64,000 nucleotides of DNA. Origin: an uncultured Collinsella sp. Its GTDB lineage: Bacteria > Actinomycetota > Coriobacteriia > Coriobacteriales > Coriobacteriaceae. Where the stretch lies: NCBI GenBank assembly GCA_902491395.1, contig CABUHO010000009.1:20032-84031 (forward strand), given 5' to 3'. The position numbers and the translations under genes were made by a program. The notes below the pieces were generated by a model that searched no databases, was not told the origin of the DNA, and worked only from the letters and a program-made list of their open reading frames with translations. Below, piece after piece: positions 19,635 to 27,816 of this stretch. The stretch's first letter is position 1, and every line of letters begins with the position of its first letter.

Positions 19635-19931
19635 CTATTTCCAAGGGTGCGACGTCAGGTGCCAGCCGCCGCAGTATTCGCATTTGTAGCAGGCCAAACC
19701 ACGCCGTCCGCGGTTTTCGCAGTCGGCCATAACGGCCTCGGCCTCGGCGCGTGTGTCGTAACGGTTTTTGCGCTCGCACGACTTATAGCGCCAAGCCTCG
19801 TCGCGCTCGGCGTCCAGGGCGTCGCGGCGTTCATCCTCGCGTGCAAACAGGTCGCTCATATCGCCGCCGGTGGCAGCGCCCAAAAACTCGCTTTTGGCCT
19901 TTGACCAGGCGGCTCGCTTTTTGCTTCCCAT
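19635..19931 (-). CDS. Small protein with C-terminal zinc-ribbon-like motif
   Basis: The 98-residue protein is charged and ends in KNRYDTRAEAEAVM..CYKCEYCGGWHLTSHPW. The CxxC pair with a downstream His suggests a metal-binding knuckle. Short proteins ending in YKCEYCGGWHLT occur in actinobacterial genomes and phages; their function is not known to me. The ATG at 19931 has AAGGAG ten bases upstream. It lies convergent with rsmJ and divergent from the acetyltransferase. Confidence 0.65.
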   Translation of the reverse strand: MGSKKRAAWSKAKSEFLGAATGGDMSDLFAREDERRDALDAERDEAWRYKSCERKNRYDTRAEAEAVMADCENRGRRGLACYKCEYCGGWHLTSHPWK

Positions 19932-20005
19932 CTGCTCCGTGCTCCTTTCCAAACGCTGGTATCATTGCCCAATCAAAGTGATACCAATAAACGTGAGGTC
20001 GCCGC

Positions 20006-20497
20006 GTGATGATCAGAAAAACCCTCGATACCGACATTCCCGCCGTCATGGCTATCTATGACGTGGCCCGCGCCTTTATGCGCGCACATGGCAACGCCAC
20101 GCAGTGGCCCGAGGGCACGCCTTCGGCCGAGCAGTTGGCTGCCGATATCGCCGCTGGTGGCAGCTATGTGTGCGAAGTCGACGGTCGCGTGGTGGCGACG
20201 TTTGCCTTTTTACCGGGTCCGGACGAGTGCTATGACGTAATTGAGGACGGTCAATGGCGCAGCGACGCCCCGTATGCCGTGCTGCACCGCGTGGCATCCG
20301 ACGGCACCACGCATGGCGTCGCGGCTGCGATGTTTGCCTTTGCCGAGGAACGCACCGACCATCTGCGTATCGACACACACCAAGACAACCTGCCTATGCA
20401 GGGCGCCATCGCCAAGGCCGGGTTTAAGCGCACCGGTATCGTATATGTGTCGGACGGTACGCCGCGTGTCGCGTTTGATTGGCTGCGCGAGGCGTAG
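20006..20497 (+). CDS. GNAT-family N-acetyltransferase
   Basis: The 163-residue protein has the GNAT order of elements: MIRKTLDTDIPAVMAIYDVARAFM at the N-terminus, a central beta strand VVATFAFLPG, a short acetyl-CoA region HRVASDGTTHGVAAAM, and a late IDTHQDNLPMQGAIAKAGF. The GGxxxG-type pyrophosphate loop is replaced by DGTTHGVA. The substrate is unknown. The start is GTG at 20006 (GAGG eight bases upstream) or the following ATG at 20009. Confidence 0.82.
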   Translation: MMIRKTLDTDIPAVMAIYDVARAFMRAHGNATQWPEGTPSAEQLAADIAAGGSYVCEVDGRVVATFAFLPGPDECYDVIEDGQWRSDAPYAVLHRVASDGTTHGVAAAMFAFAEERTDHLRIDTHQDNLPMQGAIAKAGFKRTGIVYVSDGTPRVAFDWLREA

Positions 20498-20530
20498 GAG
20501 CCAAGGCACGTATCATCACCCAGCTCAAAT

Positions 20531-20559
20531 AAAAAATGGCCCCGAGTAGGGCCATTTTT
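20531..20559 (+). terminator. Intrinsic terminator
   Basis: AAAAATGGCCC and GGGCCATTTTT form a hairpin with a 6-base loop and run into T residues after the GNAT gene. Confidence 0.8.
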
Positions 20560-20802
20560 GGTAAAACGCGTCGTTGTGGGACTCGCATTGTTACCGCCTC
20601 GGATGAGACCGGGCGGGCAAAAGGGGAGGTGCCGGCTTTCGCAAGGCGCGAACCTACGAAAATCGCCGCGCGGCAACGCGGGGCGATGAGCTCGGTCGGG
20701 GGATAGGGCCCGCTTCGCCCGCCGGCCCGTAAATTGTATCATCCAGTGTGGAACGAGGGTGCCCGTTGCCGCGTGCGATGGGCTTGCAATAAGAGGAGGG
20801 CC
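20560..20802 (+). other. GC-rich leader region with secondary structure, no gene seen
   Basis: About 240 bases ahead of the TetM-like gene hold several self-complementary GC blocks (for example GGGCCCGCTTCGCCCGCCGGCCC at 20706-20728, shown here only for location) and no credible ORF. TetM-type genes often carry attenuating leaders, so this could be a regulatory 5' UTR. I recognise no known RNA family in it. Confidence 0.35.
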
Positions 20803-22806
20803 ATGTCGAAGCAAGCGGTCGTTGGAATCTTGGCACATGTCGATGCCGGCAAGACCACGCTGGCCGAGGCCATGCTGTTCAACGCGGGCCGCATTCGCAA
20901 GCGCGGCCGCGTGGACGATGGCGACTCGCATCTGGATACGAACGAGATCGAGCGCGAGCGCGGCATTACGATCTTCTCGTCGCAGGCCGTGCTCGACCAC
21001 GGCGATACCCACGTCATGCTCGTGGATGCACCGGGGCATGTCGATTTTTCTGCCGAGGCGGAGCGCACGCTGCGCGCGCTCGACTATGCGATTTTGGTTG
21101 TGGGCGCCAACGATGGCGTGCAGGGGCACACCGAAACCCTGTGGCGCCTGCTTGCACGCTATGACATCCCGACGTTCATCTTCATCAACAAGATCGATTT
21201 GGAGAATCCCGGCCGCGATGTTTTGGTGGCACAGCTGGGGCAGCGTCTTTCCGAAGGCTGTCTGGATGCCAACGAACTGTTGGCGGGCGGTGCCGTTCAG
21301 GAGGACGCTGCTGCGTTGGACGAGGCGGCGCTCGAGGAGTTTCTTGAGGCGGGTGAGCTTTCTGTTGCAACGCTGTCGCGCATGGTTGCCGAGCGCAAGC
21401 TCTTTCCCTGCTTTGCCGGCTCGGCGCTCAAGGACCAAGGCGTGGACGAGCTGTTGGATGGCATATGCGCGCTGATGCGTGAACAGGCGTGGCTCCCGGA
21501 GTTTGCCGCGCGCGTCTATCGTGTCAGCCGCGGAGATCGCGGCGAGCGTTTGGCTTGGGTTAAAGTGACCGGTGGCACGCTGCGCGCCAAGCAGATGATC
21601 AGCGGGCATTCCAGTGCCGAGGCGTGGGAACAGAAGGTCGATCAGGTACGCATCTATAACGGCGAGAAGTATGAGCTTGCCCAAGAAGTTGCTGCTGGCG
21701 GTATTTGTGCCGTGACGGGTCTTGCGCACGTTCGCCCAGGGGACGCCCTGGGCGCGGAGCCCGCGGGCGATGCGCCCGTCATTGCGCCAGTCCTCACCTA
21801 TACGGTGCTGCCGGGCGAACACGACGTCCATACGGTGTTCAAAGCATTGACTGAGTTAGCGGACGAAGATCCCATGCTCGGCGTAAGCTGGAATACGCAT
21901 CTTGAGCAGATTCACCTGCAGTTGATGGGCGCCGTGCAGCTCGAGGTCGTGCAGCGCGTGCTGGCCGATCGTTTTGGCCTTGCGGTCGAGTTTGAGCCCG
22001 GCGGCATTCTCTATAAGGAGACTATTTCGCAGCTGGTCGAGGGTGTGGGCCATTTTGAGCCACTGCGCCACTATGCCGAGGTGCATTTGCGCTTGGAGCC
22101 GTTGCCGGCGGGTTCGGGCGTGCAGTTTGGCACCGTGACCTCGACTGACGAGCTCGATCTTAACTGGCAGCGTTTGGCACTCACCAACGCCATGGAGCGC
22201 AATCACCTGGGCGTGCTGACCGGCTCGCCCATCACCGATGTGCGCATTACGCTCACGGGCGGCCGCGCGCATGTCAAACACACCGAGGGCGGCGATTTTC
22301 GCCAGGCCACGTACCGCGCGATTCGCCAGGGTTTGATGCGGGCACGCGAGGCCGGCGCGGCGGTGCTGCTGGAGCCGTGGTATCGCTTTGAGCTCGAGGT
22401 GCCGGGGGAGTGCGTGGGCCGGGCGCTCTCGGATGCCACGCGCATGGGTGCCGAGTACGAGCCGCCGACGATGGCGGGCGACCGGGCGAAGCTTGTGGGT
22501 CGCGTGCCGGCATCCGAGGTGCAGGATTATGCGCTGGAGGTGGCTGCCTACACGAGCGGTCGCGGGCATCTGTACCTGGAGTTCGCCGGTTATGCGGCCT
22601 GTCATGATGCCGAGCGCGTCATCGAGGCGGCCGCCTATGAGCCCGAGGCCGATCTGCCCAACACACCCGACTCGGTTTTTTGCTCTCACGGCGCCGGCTA
22701 CACGGTCAAATGGTACGACGTATCCGCCGCGGCGCACGTAAAGGTCGATCCCGCCACCTTCCGTCCCTGGCGAGCGGCAGACGCCGAGTTTTTTGGCCAC
22801 ATGTGA
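20803..22806 (+). CDS. TetM/TetW-like ribosomal protection GTPase homologue
   Basis: The 667-residue EF-G-like GTPase has G1 AHVDAGKTTLAEAM, EIERERGITIFSSQ, G3 DAPGHVDF and G4 NKIDLEN. Domains II to V follow, ending in PDSVFCSHGAGYTVKWYDV, a C-terminus characteristic of the Tet(M)/(O)/(W) group. Those proteins expel tetracycline from ribosomes. Length matches. GC content is like its neighbours and no mobile genes flank it, so it may be a resident housekeeping homologue; resistance is unproven. GAGGAGG precedes the ATG. Its stop codon lies inside a palindromic repeat. Confidence 0.85.
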   Translation: MSKQAVVGILAHVDAGKTTLAEAMLFNAGRIRKRGRVDDGDSHLDTNEIERERGITIFSSQAVLDHGDTHVMLVDAPGHVDFSAEAERTLRALDYAILVVGANDGVQGHTETLWRLLARYDIPTFIFINKIDLENPGRDVLVAQLGQRLSEGCLDANELLAGGAVQEDAAALDEAALEEFLEAGELSVATLSRMVAERKLFPCFAGSALKDQGVDELLDGICALMREQAWLPEFAARVYRVSRGDRGERLAWVKVTGGTLRAKQMISGHSSAEAWEQKVDQVRIYNGEKYELAQEVAAGGICAVTGLAHVRPGDALGAEPAGDAPVIAPVLTYTVLPGEHDVHTVFKALTELADEDPMLGVSWNTHLEQIHLQLMGAVQLEVVQRVLADRFGLAVEFEPGGILYKETISQLVEGVGHFEPLRHYAEVHLRLEPLPAGSGVQFGTVTSTDELDLNWQRLALTNAMERNHLGVLTGSPITDVRITLTGGRAHVKHTEGGDFRQATYRAIRQGLMRAREAGAAVLLEPWYRFELEVPGECVGRALSDATRMGAEYEPPTMAGDRAKLVGRVPASEVQDYALEVAAYTSGRGHLYLEFAGYAACHDAERVIEAAAYEPEADLPNTPDSVFCSHGAGYTVKWYDVSAAAHVKVDPATFRPWRAADAEFFGHM

Positions 22807-22831
22807 CAAAGTGGCAGTCCCTTTGTCACAT
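22801..22831. repeat. Palindromic repeat, family C (copy 1)
   Basis: ATGTGACAAAG (22801-22811) and CTTTGTCACAT (22821-22831) are perfect 11-base arms with a 9-base loop. The first arm contributes the last codons and the TGA stop of the TetM-like gene. Copies lie at 26528 and 27784. Confidence 0.85.
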
Positions 22832-22835
22832 GCTA

Positions 22836-22865
22836 TTGGTATAACTTGGTATAAGTTGGTATAAC
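22836..22865 (+). repeat. Three tandem TTGGTATAA(C/G) repeats upstream of an ATPase gene
   Basis: TTGGTATAAC, TTGGTATAAG and TTGGTATAAC follow each other without spacers, 35 bases before the ATG of the first AAA ATPase gene. A 10-base period places the units on one helix face, as expected of a cooperative operator or an iteron-like site. Each unit contains a -10-like TATAA(C/G). Confidence 0.7.
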
Positions 22866-22899
22866 TATTATCAGGGTTTGCCAATTCGAGGAGGCCGAC

Positions 22900-24018
22900 A
22901 TGAATCCAAATCCCTTTAAGCCCACGGCTGGCAAGCGGCCCCCGATACTCATCGGTCGCGAGTCGATCATCGAAGATTTCGAGGAAGGGCTCGATAACGG
23001 CGCCGGAGCGCCGGGCAGGCTCATGCTCATTACGGGAAACCGCGGCTGTGGCAAAACGGTTCTCCTGCGGGAGCTGCAGCGTTTAGCCAATGAGCGCGGA
23101 TGGGCGGTTGTCTCCGATTCCGCTTCGCTTGGCTTATGCGACCGCTTGGCCGACGCGCTTCGCTCGAATAAACCCGTTGTGACGTCAATGGAATTCGGTC
23201 CGTCGTTTGGCCGGATGTCGGTCGAGGCGGCGCGAGCAAAGGGCGAGACGTTGCGAGGCCTGGTCAACGAGCGCCTCAAGAGGCTCGAGCCGGGAAAGGG
23301 CTTACTGTTTGCGATTGACGAGGCGCAATCGGCATCTATCGAGGAACTGGCGGCTCTTGCCGCTCTCTATCAGCAGGTGCTTGGAGACCAGGATGCTACG
23401 GGCTTGCCCGATAGCGACCAGCGCGGTCTTGCGCTGGTGTTCGCCGGCTTACCCAGTATGGTTGACGATCTGCTCGAAGAGCCGAGCGTGACGTTTTTGC
23501 GGCGTGCCCAACAGCGTACGCTGGGGGCGATTTCTTTGCCCAAGGTACGCGATTCATATGTCCAGACGGTCAAGGACGCCGGTCTTTACGTTGATGCGGA
23601 GACGGCGGACCTTGCGGCGCGCAAGAGTATGGGGCATCCCTACATGGTCCAGCTGGTGGGATATTACATGTGGCGCTCTGCTGTCCGGCGTGGCTCGCAG
23701 GTCATTGAAGTGTGCGATGTCGAGGCTGGCTACGCCGATGCCATCTCCGAGTTCTACGAAGCGGTCGATGCGCCCCTGTATTACGGGCTGCGCAGTCCAC
23801 AGCGCCTCTTTATCGAGGCCATGGCGGTTGACGAGGGCAAACCGACGCGCATGGCGGATATCATTGAGCGCTGCGACCGCACCCAGAGCTGGGCGAGTAA
23901 ATATCGCGCAAGCTTGATTCGCGAGCGCGTCATCGAGGCCGCCGGATACGGCCTTGTGCGGTTTACCGTGCCCATGCTGGGCGAGTACATCCGCGACCGC
24001 GTTTTATGGCACGAGTAG
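22900..24018 (+). CDS. AAA+ ATP-binding protein (paralogue of the gene at 26565)
   Basis: The 372-residue protein starts NPFKPTAGKRPPILIGRESII and has Walker A GNRGCGKT near residue 45 and Walker B LLFAIDEAQ near 142. It also has an arginine-rich sensor stretch FLRRAQQRTLGAI and a C-terminal winged-helix-like part (TRMADIIERCDRTQSWASKYR). This is the bacterial Orc1/Cdc6-like or STAND-like ATPase group with a C-terminal wHTH. The cellular role is unknown. GAGGAGG-like bases precede the ATG. Tandem repeats upstream may control it. The UvrA-like gene follows within eleven bases. Confidence 0.75.
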   Translation: MNPNPFKPTAGKRPPILIGRESIIEDFEEGLDNGAGAPGRLMLITGNRGCGKTVLLRELQRLANERGWAVVSDSASLGLCDRLADALRSNKPVVTSMEFGPSFGRMSVEAARAKGETLRGLVNERLKRLEPGKGLLFAIDEAQSASIEELAALAALYQQVLGDQDATGLPDSDQRGLALVFAGLPSMVDDLLEEPSVTFLRRAQQRTLGAISLPKVRDSYVQTVKDAGLYVDAETADLAARKSMGHPYMVQLVGYYMWRSAVRRGSQVIEVCDVEAGYADAISEFYEAVDAPLYYGLRSPQRLFIEAMAVDEGKPTRMADIIERCDRTQSWASKYRASLIRERVIEAAGYGLVRFTVPMLGEYIRDRVLWHE

Positions 24019-24028
24019 GGTGATAAAG

Positions 24029-26524
24029 GTGACGGAACAGAAGATGAGCCCGCAGGCTATCGAGGTGCGTGGTGCGCGCGTACACAACCTTAAGGACATC
24101 GATATCGATATTCCGCTGGGAAAGCTCGTGGGTATTGCCGGCGTGTCGGGCTCGGGCAAGAGTTCGCTGGCGCTGGGGGTTCTTTATGCCGAGGGCTCGC
24201 GCCGTTACCTGGAGGCGCTCAGCACCTATACTCGACGTCGCCTGACACAGGCCGAACACGCCCAGGTGGACGAGGTGCTGCACGTACCGGCGGCGCTCGC
24301 ATTGCATCAGCGTCCCAGTGTGCCGGGTGTGCGTTCCACTTTTGGCACCATGACCGAGCTCAACAACAGTCTGCGTTTGCTCTTTAGCCGCTGTGCCCAT
24401 CACGTGTGCCCACATTGCGGGGCGCGCGTGGAGCCGAGCCTTAACGTGGCCGCAGGCCTGTCGCTCGCATGCCCCGCATGCGGCCGCGAGTTCTATGCGC
24501 CAAGTGCCGAGGACCTTGCCTTCAACAGCGGCGGTGCATGCCCCACCTGTGGCGGTACCGGTGTCATGCGCGAGGTGGACGAAGCGAGCCTGGTACCCGA
24601 CGAGTCCAAGACCATCAACGAAGGCGCGGTGCTTCCCTGGGGCACGCTCATGTGGGACTTGATGAAGCAAGTAGCCGGCGAGATGGGTGTGCGTACCGAT
24701 GTGCCGTTTAACCAGCTCACACCTCAAGAGCGCGACATCGTGTTCCATGGTCCGGCGGTTAAGAAGCATATTCTCTACGTTCCCAAAAACGGCGAGGGCG
24801 CCACGCCGCTCGACTTCACCTATTACAACGCCGTCTATACGGTCGAGAATGCGCTCGCCAAGGTTAAGGACGATAAGGGACTAAAGCGCGTGGCTCGCTT
24901 TTTGCGCGAGGGCCCGTGCCGTGACTGCGGCGGCACGCGCCTCTCCGAGGTTGCGCGCCAGCCCCAGGTGCGCGGTATCAATCTGGCGCAGGCCGCGGCC
25001 ATGACGTTGGGTGAGGCGATTGAGTGGGTGCGCGGGGTGCCCGCATCCTTGCCGGCCGAGATGCAGCCCATGGCAGTGGATATCTGCGATTCGTTTTTGG
25101 GCGCGGCCCGTCGCCTGGTTGACCTGGGTCTCGATTACCTTTCGCTCGATCGCGCCGGCGCCACGCTCTCCACGGGTGAGCGCCAGCGCGTGCAGCTTGC
25201 CCGCGTAGTACGCAATCGATCGACGGGCGTGCTGTATGTACTCGATGAGCCCTCGATCGGCTTGCATCCTGCCAATGTTGACGGCTTGGTGGGCGTAATG
25301 CGCGATCTGGTGGATGACGGCAACACCGTGGTTGTTGTTAATCACGATACGCGCGTTCTAGCGGAAGCTGACTATCTGGTCGAGATGGGCCCCGTTGCCG
25401 GAACAGGCGGCGGTAATGTGATCGCTGCAGGTACGGTGGACGAGGTCGAGCAATCGCAGGGCAGCCGCATCGCGCCGTTTTTACGCGCGGACCCCAAGCG
25501 CTTGCGCCCGCAGGTGACTGACGACGAAATGTTCGACCGGGGCCATATCCGCATGGCGACCGATACCATTCATACCGTCAAGCCGCTCGAAGTCGATATT
25601 CCGCGCGGTCGCTTGGTCGCGGTGACGGGCGTTTCGGGTTCGGGTAAGACGACATTGGTGCTCGAGACGCTCATCCCGGCACTCAAGGCGCAGGCAGCCG
25701 GCGAGCGCCTGCCGGGGCACGTGCGTTGGGTCGATGCCGAGGGCATTGCCCGTGCAAACCTGATTGACGCTACGCCTATCGGCGCCAACGTGCGCTCGAC
25801 GGTGGCAACTTATGCCGACATCCATGACGAGCTGCGTCGCGCCTTCGCCCGTACGCCCGAGGCTAAGGCGGCCGGCTACAAGGCGGGCGCCTTTAGCTAC
25901 AACACTGGCGCTTTGCGCTGCCCTACGTGCGATGGCACGGGTTCGATATCGCTCGACGTACAGTTTTTGCCCGATGTCGAGATCGTCTGTCCGGCATGTC
26001 GCGGCTCACGTTATGCAGACGCGGCTTCGCATATCCATCGCGAGGGCAAGGACGGGAGTCTGCTTACGTTGCCGCAGCTCATGGATATGAGTGTGGACGA
26101 GGCTCTCGACGCCACGGTGGGTCTCAAGAAAGTTCAGGCGCGCTTGCAGACTTTGCATGACCTGGGCTTGGGCTATCTCACGCTCGGTGAGCCCACGCCG
26201 GCGCTCTCGGGCGGCGAGGCGCAGCGTCTTAAGCTTGCGAGCGAGATGGGCCGCGTGCAGGACGATGCCGTATTCGTGTTCGACGAACCCACAATTGGCC
26301 TGCACCCGCTCGATGTTCAGGTGCTGCTGAGTGTGTTCGACGGCCTCGTTGCCAAGGGCGCCACAGTCGTCGTGATCGAGCACGACCTCGACCTTATCCG
26401 TAACGCCGATTACGTAATCGACATGGGCCCGGGCGGTGGTGACGCCGGCGGGCAAATCGTCTGCGCCGGCACGCCGGTGGATATCGCTGCTTGCTCCAAG
26501 AGCATTACCGGTCGTTATCTATAG
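24029..26524 (+). CDS. UvrA-like ABC ATPase (UvrA2/DrrC type)
   Basis: The 831-residue protein has two ABC modules, each with an inserted zinc finger. It carries Walker A GVSGSGKSS and GVSGSGKTT, CPHCGA..CPACG and CPTCDG..CPACRG metal sites, signatures LSTGERQR and LSGGEAQR, and Walker B LYVLDEPSIGLHP and VFVFDEPTIGLHP. At 831 residues it is shorter than canonical UvrA (about 940) and lacks the full UvrB-binding insertion, so it fits the UvrA2/DrrC group tied to DNA damage tolerance and drug resistance. The start is uncertain: GTG 24029 fits a GGG site, ATG 24044 is an alternative. It probably forms a unit with the preceding ATPase. Confidence 0.85.
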   Translation: MTEQKMSPQAIEVRGARVHNLKDIDIDIPLGKLVGIAGVSGSGKSSLALGVLYAEGSRRYLEALSTYTRRRLTQAEHAQVDEVLHVPAALALHQRPSVPGVRSTFGTMTELNNSLRLLFSRCAHHVCPHCGARVEPSLNVAAGLSLACPACGREFYAPSAEDLAFNSGGACPTCGGTGVMREVDEASLVPDESKTINEGAVLPWGTLMWDLMKQVAGEMGVRTDVPFNQLTPQERDIVFHGPAVKKHILYVPKNGEGATPLDFTYYNAVYTVENALAKVKDDKGLKRVARFLREGPCRDCGGTRLSEVARQPQVRGINLAQAAAMTLGEAIEWVRGVPASLPAEMQPMAVDICDSFLGAARRLVDLGLDYLSLDRAGATLSTGERQRVQLARVVRNRSTGVLYVLDEPSIGLHPANVDGLVGVMRDLVDDGNTVVVVNHDTRVLAEADYLVEMGPVAGTGGGNVIAAGTVDEVEQSQGSRIAPFLRADPKRLRPQVTDDEMFDRGHIRMATDTIHTVKPLEVDIPRGRLVAVTGVSGSGKTTLVLETLIPALKAQAAGERLPGHVRWVDAEGIARANLIDATPIGANVRSTVATYADIHDELRRAFARTPEAKAAGYKAGAFSYNTGALRCPTCDGTGSISLDVQFLPDVEIVCPACRGSRYADAASHIHREGKDGSLLTLPQLMDMSVDEALDATVGLKKVQARLQTLHDLGLGYLTLGEPTPALSGGEAQRLKLASEMGRVQDDAVFVFDEPTIGLHPLDVQVLLSVFDGLVAKGATVVVIEHDLDLIRNADYVIDMGPGGGDAGGQIVCAGTPVDIAACSKSITGRYL

Positions 26525-26527
26525 GCG

Positions 26528-26558
26528 ATGTGACAAAGGAACTGCCCCTTTGTCACAT
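26528..26558. repeat. Palindromic repeat, family C (copy 2)
   Basis: ATGTGACAAAG (26528-26538) and CTTTGTCACAT (26548-26558) lie between the convergent UvrA-like and ATPase genes, four bases after the UvrA-like stop. It could act as a weak terminator but has no T tract. Confidence 0.85.
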
Positions 26559-26564
26559 TGACTT

Positions 26565-27665
26565 CTATTTCACGCATTGAGCGGCGAGATAATCGCGGAA
26601 GAATGGCAATTCAAAAGCGACGATTCCGCGCCCGCGTTCTCCAATGATGCCGGCATCTATCATGCGGCGTCGGTAGCGGGAGACCTGCTGCGGCGAACGC
26701 TTAAGGCGCTCGATAAGGTCAGCGGTGGTGGACTCTTCCTCGTCATCGAGCATGGCGATGAGGAATCGCTTGTCCTCTGCAGTGAGTTCCCGATAGGTTG
26801 CCGCGAGGATTCGGTCATCCATCTCGTCGCGTGCGATTTTGATTCCTAGGTCAAAGTCGCGTGACGAGATTTCCTTCGAATCGCTTGTGAGATCCCAGGC
26901 ACGGTAGCCTACGAGTTGCAATAGGAAGGGAAAACCAGAGATCGAGCGAACGGCTCTATCGATTCCCTCAGCATCCGCCAGGCGATCGTTTTCCTGGATT
27001 GTGCGAATTAGGGCCTCGCGCACGTCATAGTCGGCAATGCGACCCAGATGATATTGTTGGGCGCGGCGAAGGAACGAGACCGTCTTGTGGTTCAGTAGCG
27101 TCGATACGTTGTTGGGAAGTCCCGCCATGAGCAGGGCGACGCGTTTCCCATCGGTCACAAAGTGCTGATACGTCGCTGCGAGCTGAATCATCTCGTCGAG
27201 TGTCGGGTCCACCTCGTCAACCGTGACGAGCAGACCGGCGCCCGCCTCGTTGAGCTGGTCGATGATGTCGCTCATGCGATAACGCCAGGTTGAGACATCG
27301 TGAACGCGATCGACCTCGATGCTGCCGAGCGGTGCAATTCCGAGACCGGTGACTTCGAAGTGACTGGACGAGTCGATGAGATGGCCTGCAGCACGTTTCG
27401 CCCCGAACTCGATTTCCTCAAGCATTCCCGGGAGCGCGGTCGTCTTTACGGCAATCCAGCCGTGGGATTCCGCCCTTGTCGCAAGCGACGACATGAGAGC
27501 GGTTTTGCCGGTTCCACGCGCGCCTGAGAAGATCGAGGTCAATTCCGGGCGCCTGCGCTGACTCAAGAAGGCACGGTCCAAATCCCGAATAATCTGTTGT
27601 CTGCCAGCGAGATGAGCAGGAACCTCACCAAAACTGGGGGTAAACGGGTTCTCAAGATATTCCAC
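26565..27665 (-). CDS. AAA+ ATP-binding protein with C-terminal winged helix
   Basis: The 366-residue protein starts NPFTPSFGEVPAHLAGRQ. It has Walker A GARGTGKTAL near residue 50, Walker B LLVTVDEVDP near 146, the stretch FLRRAQQYHLGRI, and a C-terminal winged helix (TADLIERLKRSPQQVSRYRRRM). The shared NPF start, the FLRRAQQ stretch and the FLLQLVGY/YMVQLVGYY segment show that it is a distant paralogue of the ATPase at 22900. The start is GTG 27665 with AAAGGAG upstream. Its AT-rich promoter region (27680-27730) contrasts with the coding DNA. Confidence 0.75.
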   Translation of the reverse strand: MEYLENPFTPSFGEVPAHLAGRQQIIRDLDRAFLSQRRRPELTSIFSGARGTGKTALMSSLATRAESHGWIAVKTTALPGMLEEIEFGAKRAAGHLIDSSSHFEVTGLGIAPLGSIEVDRVHDVSTWRYRMSDIIDQLNEAGAGLLVTVDEVDPTLDEMIQLAATYQHFVTDGKRVALLMAGLPNNVSTLLNHKTVSFLRRAQQYHLGRIADYDVREALIRTIQENDRLADAEGIDRAVRSISGFPFLLQLVGYRAWDLTSDSKEISSRDFDLGIKIARDEMDDRILAATYRELTAEDKRFLIAMLDDEEESTTADLIERLKRSPQQVSRYRRRMIDAGIIGERGRGIVAFELPFFRDYLAAQCVK

Positions 27666-27783
27666 AAGGCTCTCCTTTCACACCTCCGTTTAACTTCATT
27701 TTATTCTAGTTAATTCTGATTAAAAGCGATGGTCCGTTATTTAGAGCATCAATTAGGCGTGTGTGTCATCGACATGGCGCTTG

Positions 27784-27816
27784 AATGTGACAAAGGGACA
27801 ATCCCTTTGTCACATT
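27784..27816. repeat. Palindromic repeat, family C (copy 3)
   Basis: AATGTGACAAAGGG (27784-27797) and CCCTTTGTCACATT (27803-27816) are perfect 14-base arms. The right arm provides the trmL stop codon (TGA on the reverse strand, 27810-27812). Confidence 0.85.

Noticed and set aside
20560..20802. GC-rich leader considered as SRP RNA, RNase P RNA or tmRNA
   Set aside because: The signature blocks of these RNAs (for example GGTCAGGTCCGGAAG of SRP RNA) are absent on both strands.
20251..21831. 526-residue reverse ORF across the GNAT and TetM-like genes
   Set aside because: It spans two confident plus-strand genes and their terminator; no motif supports it.
26528..26558. Family C palindrome considered as an intrinsic terminator
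   Set aside because: The stem is AT-poor only in part and no T tract follows; identical copies elsewhere mark it as a repeat.
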